From assembly GCF_014649955.1 (NCBI RefSeq), contig NZ_BMUA01000012.1:124001-188000 (forward strand): a DNA stretch of 64,000 nucleotides, written 5' to 3'. The stretch comes from Streptomyces violascens (GTDB lineage Bacteria; Actinomycetota; Actinomycetes; Streptomycetales; Streptomycetaceae). The notes under the pieces are model-generated. The model saw nothing but the letters and a program-made list of their open reading frames with translations, made no database searches and was not told where the DNA came from. Both the position numbers and the translations under genes were made by a program. Shown here piece by piece: positions 1 to 8,048 of the stretch. Every line of letters begins with the position of its first letter. Within the stretch, counting starts at the first letter, position 1.

Positions 1-1148
1 TGAAGGCTGAGGAGATGTGGCGGACCAGCACGGGCAAAGGCGTCGTCGTCGCAGTAATCGACACAGGCGTTGACCCGAACAACCGGGACCTCTCGGGACA
101 AGTTCTACCGGGCAAGGATTTCGCGCAGAACCAACCGGGAGATGCACACGTCGACTACGACGGCCATGGCACTGGCATGGCGGGGCTGATCGCTGGCACC
201 GGGGCTTCCGACGGAGGAAGGGGTGCTTTCGGCCTTGCCCCAGGTGCAAAGATCCTCCCGATCCGCATGCCTAACTCGACTGATGGTGCCAACCAGGCCG
301 AGAGCGACAAGCAATTCCACACGATTGCTCCTCAGGCGATCCGATATGCGGCTGACCAGAACGCGAAAGTCATCAACCTCTCCCTGGGGAGGAGTGAGGG
401 CTCGCCGCAGCTGACCGCAGCAGTGAAATACGCCTTGGACAAGGGCTCGTTGGTCTTCGCTGCCGTGGGGAACTCCGGCAACGAGGACAACGGAGTCAAA
501 TACCCGGCGGCCACACCAGGCGTGGTGGGCGTAGCGGCGGTGGGCAAGGACCTTCGCAAAACTGCTGAGTCTGAATACGGCCCTCAGGTGGACCTGGCAG
601 CGCCTGGCGACGACATGGTGCACGCCTGCAAGAGCGAGACCGGCGTGTGCACATCACACGGCACCAGCGACGCCACCGCCATCGCCTCCGCCTCCGCCGC
701 CCTGATCTGGTCCAAGCATCCGGAATGGACCAACAACCAAGTCCTGCGGGTCATGCTCAACACGATCGGCGCCCCTACCAACGGAGCCAAGCGCAACGAC
801 TCGATCGGCTACGGGATCGTCCGCCCCCGAGTCGCCCTGGAAAACCCCGGTGACCCCGGCCCCGCCGACGTATACCCCCTGACCGACCTCACTCTGCCAG
901 CCGCGCCCCCCGCGCCGAAGCCCAAGGGGAGCTCCATCGAGAGCCCCGCCGGGGATGATGTGCCCCCGACGGCAGAAGCTGGTGAAAGCAAAGCAACAAC
1001 TTACGCAGTCCCCCTGGGTGTTGGCGCCCTAGGGCTCACAGGCGTGCTCGTCGGCCTCTGGTTTCTTCGCTCTCGCCGCCGCCGAGTTGCAGCCGCCCAG
1101 GCTTCAAGTGAGCTCCCCAAGCAGGGGATTGGGGCGGCCAGGGAATAA
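1..1148 (+). CDS. mycP: Type VII secretion-associated subtilisin-like protease (mycosin), 5' partial
   Basis: A membrane-anchored S8 serine protease of the mycosin family, which in ESX loci processes secreted substrates and stabilises the secretion apparatus at the cell surface. Counting from the ATG at 15, the catalytic triad is visible: Asp16 in VAVIDTGVD, His51 in GHGTGMAG and Ser218 in HGTSDATA. A Pro-rich linker precedes a C-terminal membrane segment ending in SRRRR. The reading frame stays open from base 3 with residues KAEE before the ATG, as in the body of mycosins, so the signal peptide and true start lie outside the window. Downstream genes on the same strand encode WXG-type proteins, which supports the ESX assignment. 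GC looks lower than in later parts of the window. Confidence 0.9.
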   Translation, partial: KAEEMWRTSTGKGVVVAVIDTGVDPNNRDLSGQVLPGKDFAQNQPGDAHVDYDGHGTGMAGLIAGTGASDGGRGAFGLAPGAKILPIRMPNSTDGANQAESDKQFHTIAPQAIRYAADQNAKVINLSLGRSEGSPQLTAAVKYALDKGSLVFAAVGNSGNEDNGVKYPAATPGVVGVAAVGKDLRKTAESEYGPQVDLAAPGDDMVHACKSETGVCTSHGTSDATAIASASAALIWSKHPEWTNNQVLRVMLNTIGAPTNGAKRNDSIGYGIVRPRVALENPGDPGPADVYPLTDLTLPAAPPAPKPKGSSIESPAGDDVPPTAEAGESKATTYAVPLGVGALGLTGVLVGLWFLRSRRRRVAAAQASSELPKQGIGAARE

Positions 1149-1177
1149 AGGCAGCAGGCGCACGTGGAGCTTCTGCG

Positions 1178-1289
1178 ATGGCGTGGGACGAGTGGGCGCG
1201 GTTAAAGGTCGACGCGGTGGTGCGGCGTCAGAATCAAATGCGGCTGGATGGGTGCGGGCGGTGGCGCAGGGGCAGCGCGGATGCTCTGA
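1178..1289 (+). pseudogene. Remnant of ESX-locus small protein (MAWDEW family)
   Basis: An ATG at 1178 with GGAG eight bases upstream opens MAWDEWARLKVDAVVRRQNQ. This resembles, from memory, the N-terminus of a small protein found in Streptomyces ESX loci. Just after MRLDG at about 1250 the natural Gly-rich continuation (GAGGGAGAA) is in the +1 frame and stops at 1287-1289. The original frame runs on to 1615 with unnatural Arg-rich composition. I read this as a frameshifted, decayed gene. The stretch 1290-1526 holds nothing else I can support. The family assignment rests on recall, so it is moderate at best. Confidence 0.45.
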
Positions 1290-1526
1290 GTACGAATGGC
1301 TCAGGGAATAGAGCGGTGGTCAAGGCGTTACGGGTGGATATACGGCCCAGGACGGACAAATCTGGCCGTCAAACCGAAGAGCGCTTGGCATCGGTCGCCC
1401 GAGCGTCCTCGGGCTGGGCAAATCCGGTTCTGCCCTGGGGGCACGCAGTTTCAAACAGACAGGTACGGTGCAAGCTGAGCACCCGTGTTGCGCCCGCACG
1501 GTGCTGGATCACGGGGAGGCGCGTGC

Positions 1527-2012
1527 ATGAGGGGACGGCTTGTGGGGCACGGGGGGCTGGAAGACCAGCAGTTGATACCCAGTCAGGCAAAAGAAGGCGC
1601 ACTGAGCGGCGGTGACGAGACGTTCGCGAGTTCCGTGAGCGACAAGGCGCGTGCCGCGACGTTTATGGAGAAGCATCTGCTACTGGATACACAGGCTGCC
1701 GGTCGCATGGGAGAAGGCGGTGGCCAGGTGCATCCGCCGATGACAGGTCCGGGCGGCGGGCCGCAGTCGATATTTCTTAAGCCAGACACTGGGTTGAAGG
1801 GTCTGTCCGCCTGGGCTGCAGAGTCTGGGCTGTCGGAAGCGATGACCGTCTGGCAGGGACAGGTGGACCGCCTGATGGGCCGACTGCATCAGGAACTGAA
1901 CGCACTGCACGGCACGAAGACCCTCTTCCAGGACCAAGACCACGCCGCAGGAGCACAGTTCGGCCCACCGTATGGCGCGCCCCGTCCGGCCAGCAGTTTC
2001 GACCAGTGGTGA
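1527..2012 (+). CDS. Helical WXG-type protein of the ESX locus
   Basis: A 161-residue protein whose C-terminal half (about residues 85-145) is predicted helical, with a WQG motif (MTVWQGQVDRL) followed by an amphipathic helix and a Pro-rich tail ending SSFDQW. This layout resembles WXG100/ESAT-6-like partners or secretion targets of type VII systems. The start at 1527 is favoured by GGGGAGG seven bases upstream; an ATG at 1485 has no such site. It lies between a mycosin gene and a larger WXG protein on the same strand, with the next start 14 bases beyond its stop, so co-transcription is likely. The exact role (substrate, chaperone or structural partner) is not decided by sequence. Confidence 0.65.
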   Translation: MRGRLVGHGGLEDQQLIPSQAKEGALSGGDETFASSVSDKARAATFMEKHLLLDTQAAGRMGEGGGQVHPPMTGPGGGPQSIFLKPDTGLKGLSAWAAESGLSEAMTVWQGQVDRLMGRLHQELNALHGTKTLFQDQDHAAGAQFGPPYGAPRPASSFDQW

Positions 2013-2025
2013 CCAGGGGACTGCT

Positions 2026-3351
2026 GTGACACTTAGTTTTCACGACGTGATGACCGCCGACTTGTCGCCGCTGTCAGACGTGTCCGAGGCGTGGCAGAAG
2101 ATGGGCGAGCGCTTCGGTGAACTGGCAGTCGACTACGGCAAGCACATACAGCGCGCGCTGGCCAACGGCAACTGGCAGGGGCAGGCCTTCGGAGCGCAGC
2201 AAGGCAAGTCCACCGCCACGGCGTCTGAATACGAGGCAGCCAAGAAAGAAGCGCTGGCTGTCGCCAGCCTCTTGAAGGAGGCGCATACCCAGCTGACCCG
2301 TCTGCAGAAGGCGGTGAAGGACCTGGTCACTGACGCCGAGGCGAAGAACTACAGAGTCGATGGCTCGGGCAAGGCCACTTACACCGGCTTCGACGACCTC
2401 TCCGCTCAGGAGCAATACGCCCTCCATCATGATCCGGACTACCCCGCGCTGATGGCAGATGCCCGCCAGAAGGAGCAGGGTTGGACCGAAGACATCGCCA
2501 AGGCAGTGCAGGCGGTCGACGAAACCGATCAAAGCGTGAGGCGGGCGTTGACCCGCGCGGCAAGCACCATCTCGCTGGACGGCCGTGGTGGCCTCAGCGG
2601 GTTCAATGCGCATGCTGAAGGCGACTTGTCGAAAGCTGGGAAGCCAGACGAGCCCGTGACCACCATGAAGACCGACGGCTTGGATACCGGCGTCTCCGTA
2701 GGCGGCCCCAAGTATGGCAAGGAAGCCTCAGTCAAGGCGTATGCGGACCTCCTCCATGGAACCGCGAAGGGGTCGCTTACCGACGGGCCAATGAAGCTCT
2801 CGGGCATCGCCGATGCCTACGTGGGATATAGGGCATCGGCGAATTTCGGCATCACCGACAAGGGCGTCACCGGTAAGGCCGAGGCGTCTGAGGGAGTACG
2901 GGCCCTTGCTGAAGGGCGTGCCGAATACGGGCATGTCGGCATTTATGGACGGGGTGAGGGTTTCGCTGGCGCTGAGGCCCAAGTCAGCGCCGGGGTCGGT
3001 CCGGAGGGTGTCAACGCAGGTGCTAAGGCGTTCGCTGGGGCGAAAGGCACGGTCGCCGGTGGCGCGGAGGTCGCCGGCATCGGAGCCGGCGGGACGGCTG
3101 AAGGGTGGGCTGGCGTGGGGGCTGAGGCCAAGGTGACCTTTGGAAAGGGGGACGATGGCAAGTTTCATATCGGCGGCAAGGCAGGCGTTGCTGTCGGTCT
3201 CGGAGGCTCTGTGGGCGGGGAGTTTACAGTCGACCCAGGGAAGGTGAGCGACGCAATCAGCGATGCGGCCGAAGCAGTGGGTGACGCAGCCGATGAAGTC
3301 GGAGATGTCGCTGGCTCAATCCTCAAGCACACCGTCACCAGCTGGCTCTGA
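2026..3351 (+). CDS. Large WXG-domain type VII secretion protein with Gly/Ala-rich C-terminal region
   Basis: A 441-residue protein starting at GTG 2026, five bases after GGGGA; a longer frame from 1972 lacks a site and overlaps the previous gene. The first 110 residues form a helix-WXG-helix hairpin with Trp50-Gln-Gly52. A middle coiled region (about 110-200) follows. From about residue 250 the chain is built of alternating Gly/Ala-rich strands such as AGVGAEAKVTFGKG, ending in an Asp/Ala-rich helix. WXG proteins with long C-terminal domains are usually exported effectors or surface proteins. The tail does not match a toxin fold I know, and no obvious immunity gene is fused. It may be a beta-rich surface or pore-forming module. 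Confidence 0.75.
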   Translation: MTLSFHDVMTADLSPLSDVSEAWQKMGERFGELAVDYGKHIQRALANGNWQGQAFGAQQGKSTATASEYEAAKKEALAVASLLKEAHTQLTRLQKAVKDLVTDAEAKNYRVDGSGKATYTGFDDLSAQEQYALHHDPDYPALMADARQKEQGWTEDIAKAVQAVDETDQSVRRALTRAASTISLDGRGGLSGFNAHAEGDLSKAGKPDEPVTTMKTDGLDTGVSVGGPKYGKEASVKAYADLLHGTAKGSLTDGPMKLSGIADAYVGYRASANFGITDKGVTGKAEASEGVRALAEGRAEYGHVGIYGRGEGFAGAEAQVSAGVGPEGVNAGAKAFAGAKGTVAGGAEVAGIGAGGTAEGWAGVGAEAKVTFGKGDDGKFHIGGKAGVAVGLGGSVGGEFTVDPGKVSDAISDAAEAVGDAADEVGDVAGSILKHTVTSWL

Positions 3352-3380
3352 TGTACTTTCGCGTGGAAGGAGGGCGTGAG

Positions 3381-3878
3381 ATGCCCACGACGCTGCCAGT
3401 CCCGATTCAATTCCGCCTACCCCAAGGTTGGCAGGCGGCGCCTCCGGAGGAGGTCGGCGCTTCGGACGTCGCTTTCATCGCGTTGCATCCGCATCCTGAT
3501 GCCGGATTCACCGCCAACATCACCATCGATGGCGACTACCGGCCGGACAATGCAACGCTGGTCGACATCGCTGATGCGTCGGTGGAACGCTTGCGTGAAG
3601 TAGCAGACTCTGTGGTGGTGACTAGCCGTCGCGAGATCGGCTCCGCAGATGCGCCCGGTCTGACACAGCGGTTGGCTCTCTCTGCCGTCTCCGGCGATGT
3701 CCTCCGCGATCTAGTTCAGTCCCATGTCTATCTGTCCATGCTGGACGTCGGAGACCCGCGCAGACGGGCAGTGATCCGGATGGTTCTGACTGCCACCGCG
3801 ACACAGCACGACAGCATCGTGGGAGACTTCCAAGACTTCCTGCGCACGGTTCGCCCAGACACAGGTACTGGGCCATAG
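3381..3878 (+). CDS. LpqN/PsbP-like (DUF1795-type) protein in ESX locus
   Basis: A 165-residue protein with no signal peptide, starting at ATG 3381 after AAGGAGGG; the longer frame from 3351 overlaps the preceding stop. The sequence FRLPQGWQAAPPEEVG, then alternating strands and a closing FQDFLRTVRP, is the pattern of the Mog1/PsbP-like LpqN fold. Such proteins recur beside actinobacterial type VII secretion genes, although their biochemical role is poorly known. The 29-base spacing from the WXG protein on the same strand suggests one operon. It could act as a chaperone or adaptor for the upstream WXG protein, which is inference from position only. Confidence 0.6.
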   Translation: MPTTLPVPIQFRLPQGWQAAPPEEVGASDVAFIALHPHPDAGFTANITIDGDYRPDNATLVDIADASVERLREVADSVVVTSRREIGSADAPGLTQRLALSAVSGDVLRDLVQSHVYLSMLDVGDPRRRAVIRMVLTATATQHDSIVGDFQDFLRTVRPDTGTGP

Positions 3879-3938
3879 TTCGTCACACCAACGTCGGAGA
3901 CCTTGTGTTGAACAACTAGATATTCATAGGTTTACCTG

Positions 3939-4454
3939 ATGCGTCTCTTCGACAAGCTGACCGGTACAAAACGCCCGAACAGCGGTGTCGCACCGTTTTC
4001 CGCCGAGGACGTCCGAGCCGCACTGCTCGCGCTCAACGGGCCCAATGTGCCCTACCTTGTGCGCAGCGGCACCTCGTCGGAACGCGCCGACCTGGTAGCG
4101 GAGTGGCGGATCCGCGAACCCGCTTGGCACACCTTCTTCGCCCGGACCCAGATAAGCCGAGTGCTTCAGGTCCGGCTGCGCATCGTACCGGCGCGCCATG
4201 AAGTTCGCGCTCTCGACCGGCAGTGGGACGTCACATGGGTAGGTGGCACCCCCACACTAGCCGTGTCGACTGAGTACACGCGTGGACAGGTACACACGGT
4301 TTCCCGACGCTGGACACCCGGACGAGGGCCTGACGGCGGGTTCGAGGCGACTAAGACATTTCACCTAGACAGCTCCGAGATAAAAAAGCCCCTGCAACAC
4401 ACAGTCCTCCAGTCGGGGTGGACATGGCGCGGCGTAGTGGTCGGACGGCTATGA
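3939..4454 (+). CDS. Hypothetical protein of the ESX locus
   Basis: A 171-residue soluble protein without recognised domains, from ATG 3939 to TGA 4454. It opens MRLFDKLTGTKRP, has an early segment on NVPYLVRSG, and a C-terminal half of alternating strands (RQWDVTWVGG, FEATKTFHL, SGWTWRGVVVGRL), suggesting a mixed alpha/beta fold. The ribosome site is weak. It follows the LpqN-like gene on the same strand after 60 bases and shares that region's lower GC, so it probably belongs to the same locus or a cargo island with it. No function is proposed. Confidence 0.6.
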   Translation: MRLFDKLTGTKRPNSGVAPFSAEDVRAALLALNGPNVPYLVRSGTSSERADLVAEWRIREPAWHTFFARTQISRVLQVRLRIVPARHEVRALDRQWDVTWVGGTPTLAVSTEYTRGQVHTVSRRWTPGRGPDGGFEATKTFHLDSSEIKKPLQHTVLQSGWTWRGVVVGRL

Positions 4455-4746
4455 CCAACCAGTGAGCCCCGGCTCGGTAGCTCCTGGTTGTAAGCCGAGG
4501 TCGGTATCCCCATCAGAGGGGGTGCCGCCTTCGGCGTTTCTCCGACCCTGCTCCGAGCCCGCTCTGCTCTGTCGCTGGGTGCGTGCGGGCTGAACCTGTC
4601 GTCGGTAGGTGAGGTGGAGGTGTCCACGACCGACGGCGGGGTGAAGGTGCGCGACGCGACGGGCTTGGTCGACATCCGAGCAGGAACTGCGCCATGAGCG
4701 GGACTTTTGGCCTCGGCGTGACGGTGGCGTTCCGCGGCATGAACCT
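4455..4746 (+). other. Gap with no confident gene
   Basis: No gene is supported here. One plus-strand frame (about 4521-4697, stop at 4695-4697) reads LSSVGEVEVSTTDGGVKVRD and looks protein-like, but it has no start codon with a ribosome site and no family match I trust. It may be the tail of a decayed gene, in line with the broken Uma2 gene next to it. Confidence 0.3.
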
Positions 4747-5294
4747 CTACAGCGCGTAGTCCTTGAGCTTCTCGGTTTCCAGGGTGATGCCTACCGGGTC
4801 GGGTAGTTGGACAGTCGCGCCGTAGGGGTGGGGGACGGTCTGCGTGTAAGTGCCGTCGTGCGGGTCGCTGTGGACGACGAAGGTGTTGGCGTCGCGGTCG
4901 ATGAGGAGGTAGACGGGGATGCCGGCCTGGGCGTAGCCGTCGCGTTTTTCGACGCGGTCGCGGCGGTCGGTGCCGGAGTCGTGGGAGGTGACTTCCACGG
5001 CCATGAGGACGCCGGCGGGATCTGCCCATTCGCCCAGGCCGGCGAAGTGGCCCACCGGTCCGAGCGAGCCGTCCGCCTGGCCCGGCCGTTGCGGTACGCC
5101 CCTACCTTCAGGCCCTGCTCGGGATGCAGGTCCAGGTCGGGCCGATGCCGTATGCATTGGCGGAGCAGCCACATGAAGATCGTTACCTGGTCGCCGTCGG
5201 GGAGGGGCTTGTCCGCTGGCTTTCCGTTGATGAACTCAAGAGTCACCGTCTCGGGAGCGTGGCGAGCGAGCTCCTCGAAGTCCTCGACGGACAT
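4747..5294 (-). pseudogene. Uma2 family restriction-endonuclease-like gene, frameshifted
   Basis: Two overlapping minus-strand frames together give one Uma2 protein of about 182 residues. The N-terminal part (from 5294) reads MSVEDFEELARHAPETVTLE up to AYRNGRAR. The C-terminal part continues in another frame with ADGSLGPVGHFAGLGEW, then VEVTSHDSGTDRRDRVEKRD and IPVYLLIDRDANT, and stops at 4747. The switch falls near 5075-5077, where adding one C on the plus strand would restore AR-ADGSL. Uma2 proteins have a PD-(D/E)XK nuclease fold and are highly multiplied in Streptomyces; their role is unclear. Either a real inactivating deletion or a sequencing error explains the break. Confidence 0.8.
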
Positions 5295-5379
5295 CTGGGG
5301 TGCTCGGCGGTGCTGGGGGTCATCGGATCGCCTCCTCCCCTACGCCGTGCCCCGCCACGCGCGCGGATGGGCTGCATCG

Positions 5380-6288
5380 TCATGCGGGAGCCCTATCGGG
5401 GCGGGACCGGGTTGCTGCCGCGCGGGCCTCGGCGGCGTGGGCGTGGACTTTTTCGCTGGGGAGGGTGGAGACGGTCGGGCGGGGTTCGGGTTCGCCTCGG
5501 CAGGGGCCGCATTCGCCGCCCGGCAGGGCCTCCGGGCGGCCCGGGGTGCCGCACTTCGCGCACTCCAGGATGCGCAAGGCCGGGCGTACCGGCGCGGCAC
5601 GCTCCGGGGGCAGCTTGCCGATGAGGCGGGTCCGGGTGATGGCGGCGGCGCTGTACACCGGGGTCGGGAGGCCGGTCGTCAGGGCGCGCAGTACGTCCTG
5701 GTCCGTTGCGCCGCGCTCGAACCACGGCACCACCAGCGGCTCCAGATCCGAGCAGTCCCGTGCGGAGAGGGAGAGCGCTGGGGCGGTACGTCCCAGGGCG
5801 GCAAGGAGTATGAACGCCCGGCTCCGGGTGGGGGGTTGAGTCGCTGAGGGGGAGACCGTGGATGCCGGTGCGGGCGGCGCCGGTTCGTCGGCGACACACC
5901 CCCGGGTGAATTCGGCCCACCACGTGTCGTCCCTCGCCGTACGCGAGAACCACGTACGGGTCACCCAGCGTGCACTGTCCGAGCCGATCAGATGTTCCCG
6001 TCCTCGGCGCAAGTGACCTGCTCCTACGAGGCGTTGGAGCGCGGTGCGCAAGGCGCACTGGCCGTACGGCAGCACCTTGGCCAGCGTTTTCACGGAGATG
6101 TCCGCGCCTTCCGGCAGCCGGTCGACGTACGCGGCGACGGCGGCTTCACGGGGCGGAAGGTGCGAGAAGTCGTCGTTCGTGCGGGCTCGTTGGCCGGGTA
6201 CGCACCGTTTTCCGTAGCCCGGATTGGCCATGGGATGCGGGTCCGCGTGCGCGGCGGGGGGTGCGCTACTAAAGTGGCTGTCAGCCAT
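5380..6288 (-). CDS. Streptomyces HTH (MarR-like) regulator with C-terminal zinc ribbon
   Basis: A 302-residue protein. Residues 35-115 form a winged-helix-like DNA-binding region (LPPREAAVAAYVDRLPEG, then LRTALQRLVGAGHLRR). A Pro/Ser linker leads to a helical region of the type SARDCSDLEPLVVPWFERGA, and near residue 250 a zinc ribbon CAKCGTPGRPEALPGGECGPC. This architecture is a large Streptomyces-specific paralogous family annotated as MarR-like or helix-turn-helix proteins. The start at 6288 has AGGA eight bases upstream; an in-frame ATG at 6231 lacks a site. It has no operon partner. Its targets are unknown. Confidence 0.65.
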   Translation of the reverse strand: MADSHFSSAPPAAHADPHPMANPGYGKRCVPGQRARTNDDFSHLPPREAAVAAYVDRLPEGADISVKTLAKVLPYGQCALRTALQRLVGAGHLRRGREHLIGSDSARWVTRTWFSRTARDDTWWAEFTRGCVADEPAPPAPASTVSPSATQPPTRSRAFILLAALGRTAPALSLSARDCSDLEPLVVPWFERGATDQDVLRALTTGLPTPVYSAAAITRTRLIGKLPPERAAPVRPALRILECAKCGTPGRPEALPGGECGPCRGEPEPRPTVSTLPSEKVHAHAAEARAAATRSRPDRAPA

Positions 6289-6600
6289 CGGATCGGTCCT
6301 GACGATCTAGGTGGTCATGCCGCCGGATCGTTGCTAGCGATCGCGGCGGTGGCCCCCGGAGGCGTTTCTGCGCCCCGGGGGCTGTTTGTCGTCTTGGACG
6401 CTAAAGGGTCGTCACCCTCCGTCGCAAGTCGAACGCGGAAAGTGCGAATTCTCTGTACGGCTCGCTCAACTGGCCGGGAGGGAGGGCGGGTTGAGGCCCT
6501 CCGCCCATTCGATTTCAAGCACGGCTCGGGGCTCACCGCTTGAGCTTCGAGCCGTATGCGATGTCCTGGCCATGCCGCGAAATTGGCAAGGTCGGCAACG
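6289..6600. other. Intergenic region, no gene seen
   Basis: This stretch separates the HTH/zinc-ribbon gene from the DUF397 operon. Short frames on both strands exist but have no ribosome site or recognisable composition. It contains a short inverted pair around 6526-6556 (GGCTCG and CGAGCC) and presumably the promoter of the minus-strand gene starting at 6288. Confidence 0.4.
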
Positions 6601-6631
6601 TAAAAGGGCCCGGGGTTTGAGCCCCGAGCCC
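6601..6631 (-). terminator. Rho-independent terminator of the XRE/DUF397 operon
   Basis: Read on the minus strand, a 10-bp stem (GGGCTCGGGG with CCCCGGGCCC, one G-U pair, six-base loop) is followed by TTTTA. It lies just past the stop of the small membrane protein gene at 6641, ending that three-gene minus-strand unit. Confidence 0.7.
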
Positions 6632-6640
6632 ATTACGCAT

Positions 6641-6796
6641 TCAGTGCGACGACCCCATCACGACGAGGCCGACGATCACCCCGATGACCGTGACCACGAT
6701 CAGTACGCGGCCCACCGGGTTCGCTGGGTTGTACTCGTACCTGTTGGTGCCGAACCTGCACTTGCGGAAGACGGGTTCGTCGTCCCCGTCCCTCAC
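6641..6796 (-). CDS. Small single-span membrane protein coupled to DUF397 gene
   Basis: A 51-residue protein starting at GTG 6796, whose first bases overlap the TGA of the DUF397 gene (GTGA, 6793-6796), implying translational coupling. It has a charged N-terminus (RDGDDEPVFRKCRFGTNRYE) and one C-terminal membrane span, VLIVVTVIGVIVGLVV. I know no family for it. Its tight coupling to an XRE/DUF397 pair suggests it belongs to that module, perhaps as the membrane output or target, which is inference. Confidence 0.55.
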   Translation of the reverse strand: MRDGDDEPVFRKCRFGTNRYEYNPANPVGRVLIVVTVIGVIVGLVVMGSSH

Positions 6797-7110
6797 GCCC
6801 GTACGTCTTCGATGAACGCCGACCAGGCGGCTGCCGGGAAGACGAGCACCGGTCCGTTCGGGTTCTTCGAGTCCCGGACCGGCACGATGTGGCGGAAGTC
6901 GTCCGAGACTTCGAGGCAGTCGCCGCCGCTGCCGCCGCTGTGGGTGGACTTGCGCCACTCGCCCACCTCCAGGCAGTCGCCGCCATCGCCGCCGCTGTAG
7001 CTGGACTTCTGCCAGCGGGCGATCTCCAGGCAGTTGCCGCCTTCGCCGCCGCTGTAGCTGGACTTGTGCCAACTCGCCTTGCTCAGGTCGTACTCAGGGC
7101 TGATCTCCAT
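6793..7110 (-). CDS. DUF397 protein with three tandem core motifs
   Basis: A 105-residue DUF397 protein. Members are usually near 60-70 residues with one W-x-KSSYSGG-x-GGNCLEV motif. Here the motif appears three times in a row (WHKSSYSGGEGGNCLEIA, WQKSSYSGGDGGDCLEVG, WRKSTHSGGSGGDCLEVS), followed by the usual VRDSKNPNGPVLVFPAAAW tail. DUF397 genes pair with XRE/DUF5753 regulators in Streptomyces, where they behave like a regulator and small acidic partner in developmental control (WhiJ/AbaA-type) or as the Scr1-type toxin-antitoxin-like pair. The start lies inside the upstream XRE gene (17-base overlap) with GAGGA upstream. Confidence 0.85.
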   Translation of the reverse strand: MEISPEYDLSKASWHKSSYSGGEGGNCLEIARWQKSSYSGGDGGDCLEVGEWRKSTHSGGSGGDCLEVSDDFRHIVPVRDSKNPNGPVLVFPAAAWSAFIEDVRA

Positions 7111-7951
7111 GGGCGTAATCCTCTGCCACTGATTCGATCAGGGCCAGGGATTCGGACGGTGACAGTGCGCTGGCCCCAACCAAATCGTAGGTCAGTTCGT
7201 GCCGGGCGACGGTGGCCGGATCGTCTTCCAGTCGTCCAGTGCCCAGGCCGTCGATGAAAGCCAGTGGGGGAGCGTCGTTGAACGCCATCAGCTTGAGGGC
7301 GCCGCTCATTGCTGCATGCGCTCCCGCATTGAATCGAAGTACCTGCACGATGATGCGGTGGCGGAGGCCAAGGGTGGCGACATGGGTCAGGGCCTCTGCC
7401 ATCACCGTGTCCCCTCCCACCCTCCGACGCAGTACGGATTCATCAAGTACCGCCCACAACAGGGGGATTGTTGGATCATCGAGGAGCCGGGCGCGCTCCA
7501 GTCGCGCGGACACTAGGTCGTCGATGACGGCCTCCGTTGCGGTGGGCCGATGGGCGCGGAAGACGGCTCGCGCGTATGCCTCGGTTTGAAGGAGGCCCGG
7601 GATGAGAGAGGGGGCGTACTCGCGGATCGTCGTCGCTACCGCTTCCGCCTCTGCCGCCTCGGCGAAGTGGTCCGGGTACTTGGACTTCGCGGCGGCGACG
7701 CAGTTGCGGGTGAAGAAACCCTCCGTGCCCAGGATTTGGTCGATCTGGCGGGCGTATTCGAGGTGCATGCGGCGAGTGCCCGATTCGAGCTGGCCGATGA
7801 AGGAGCCGGAGACGAAGAGGGGCTGGCCGAGTTCGTCCTGGGTGAGGCCGGATTTTTCTCGGGCGAAGCGGAGTTCGGCGCCGAGGAAGGCGCGAGGGGA
7901 GGCGGACGGGTCGAGGTCCTTGGGGCCTGGAATGGGCAACTCCCTGGACAT
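7094..7951 (-). CDS. XRE regulator with DUF5753 sensor domain (WhiJ/Scr1 type)
   Basis: A 285-residue regulator. Residues 20-75 carry an XRE helix-turn-helix (FAREKSGLTQDELGQPLFVS then FIGQLESGTRRM). The rest is the DUF5753 domain (IPGLLQTEAYARAVFRAHRP, LDESVLRRRVGG). In Streptomyces such proteins control development together with a DUF397 partner, which here overlaps its 3' end by 17 bases. A divergent small gene starts 97 bases away at 8049, so this intergenic space likely holds both promoters. A second, separately diverged module of the same kind lies at 27109-28247. Confidence 0.9.
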   Translation of the reverse strand: MSRELPIPGPKDLDPSASPRAFLGAELRFAREKSGLTQDELGQPLFVSGSFIGQLESGTRRMHLEYARQIDQILGTEGFFTRNCVAAAKSKYPDHFAEAAEAEAVATTIREYAPSLIPGLLQTEAYARAVFRAHRPTATEAVIDDLVSARLERARLLDDPTIPLLWAVLDESVLRRRVGGDTVMAEALTHVATLGLRHRIIVQVLRFNAGAHAAMSGALKLMAFNDAPPLAFIDGLGTGRLEDDPATVARHELTYDLVGASALSPSESLALIESVAEDYAHGDQP

Positions 7952-8048
7952 GCGGGGTTGTTGGGTCGCCGTCTGTAGTCAGGCTAGCTGGATTCGGCCA
8001 CGCTGGGTAAGGAAAGTAGGACACTCGGTTCGCAGGAGGGCAAGGCAG

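Noticed and set aside
1296..1478. Short frames between the mycosin and the WXG genes as genes
   Set aside because: Arg/Gly-rich composition, no family and no ribosome site.
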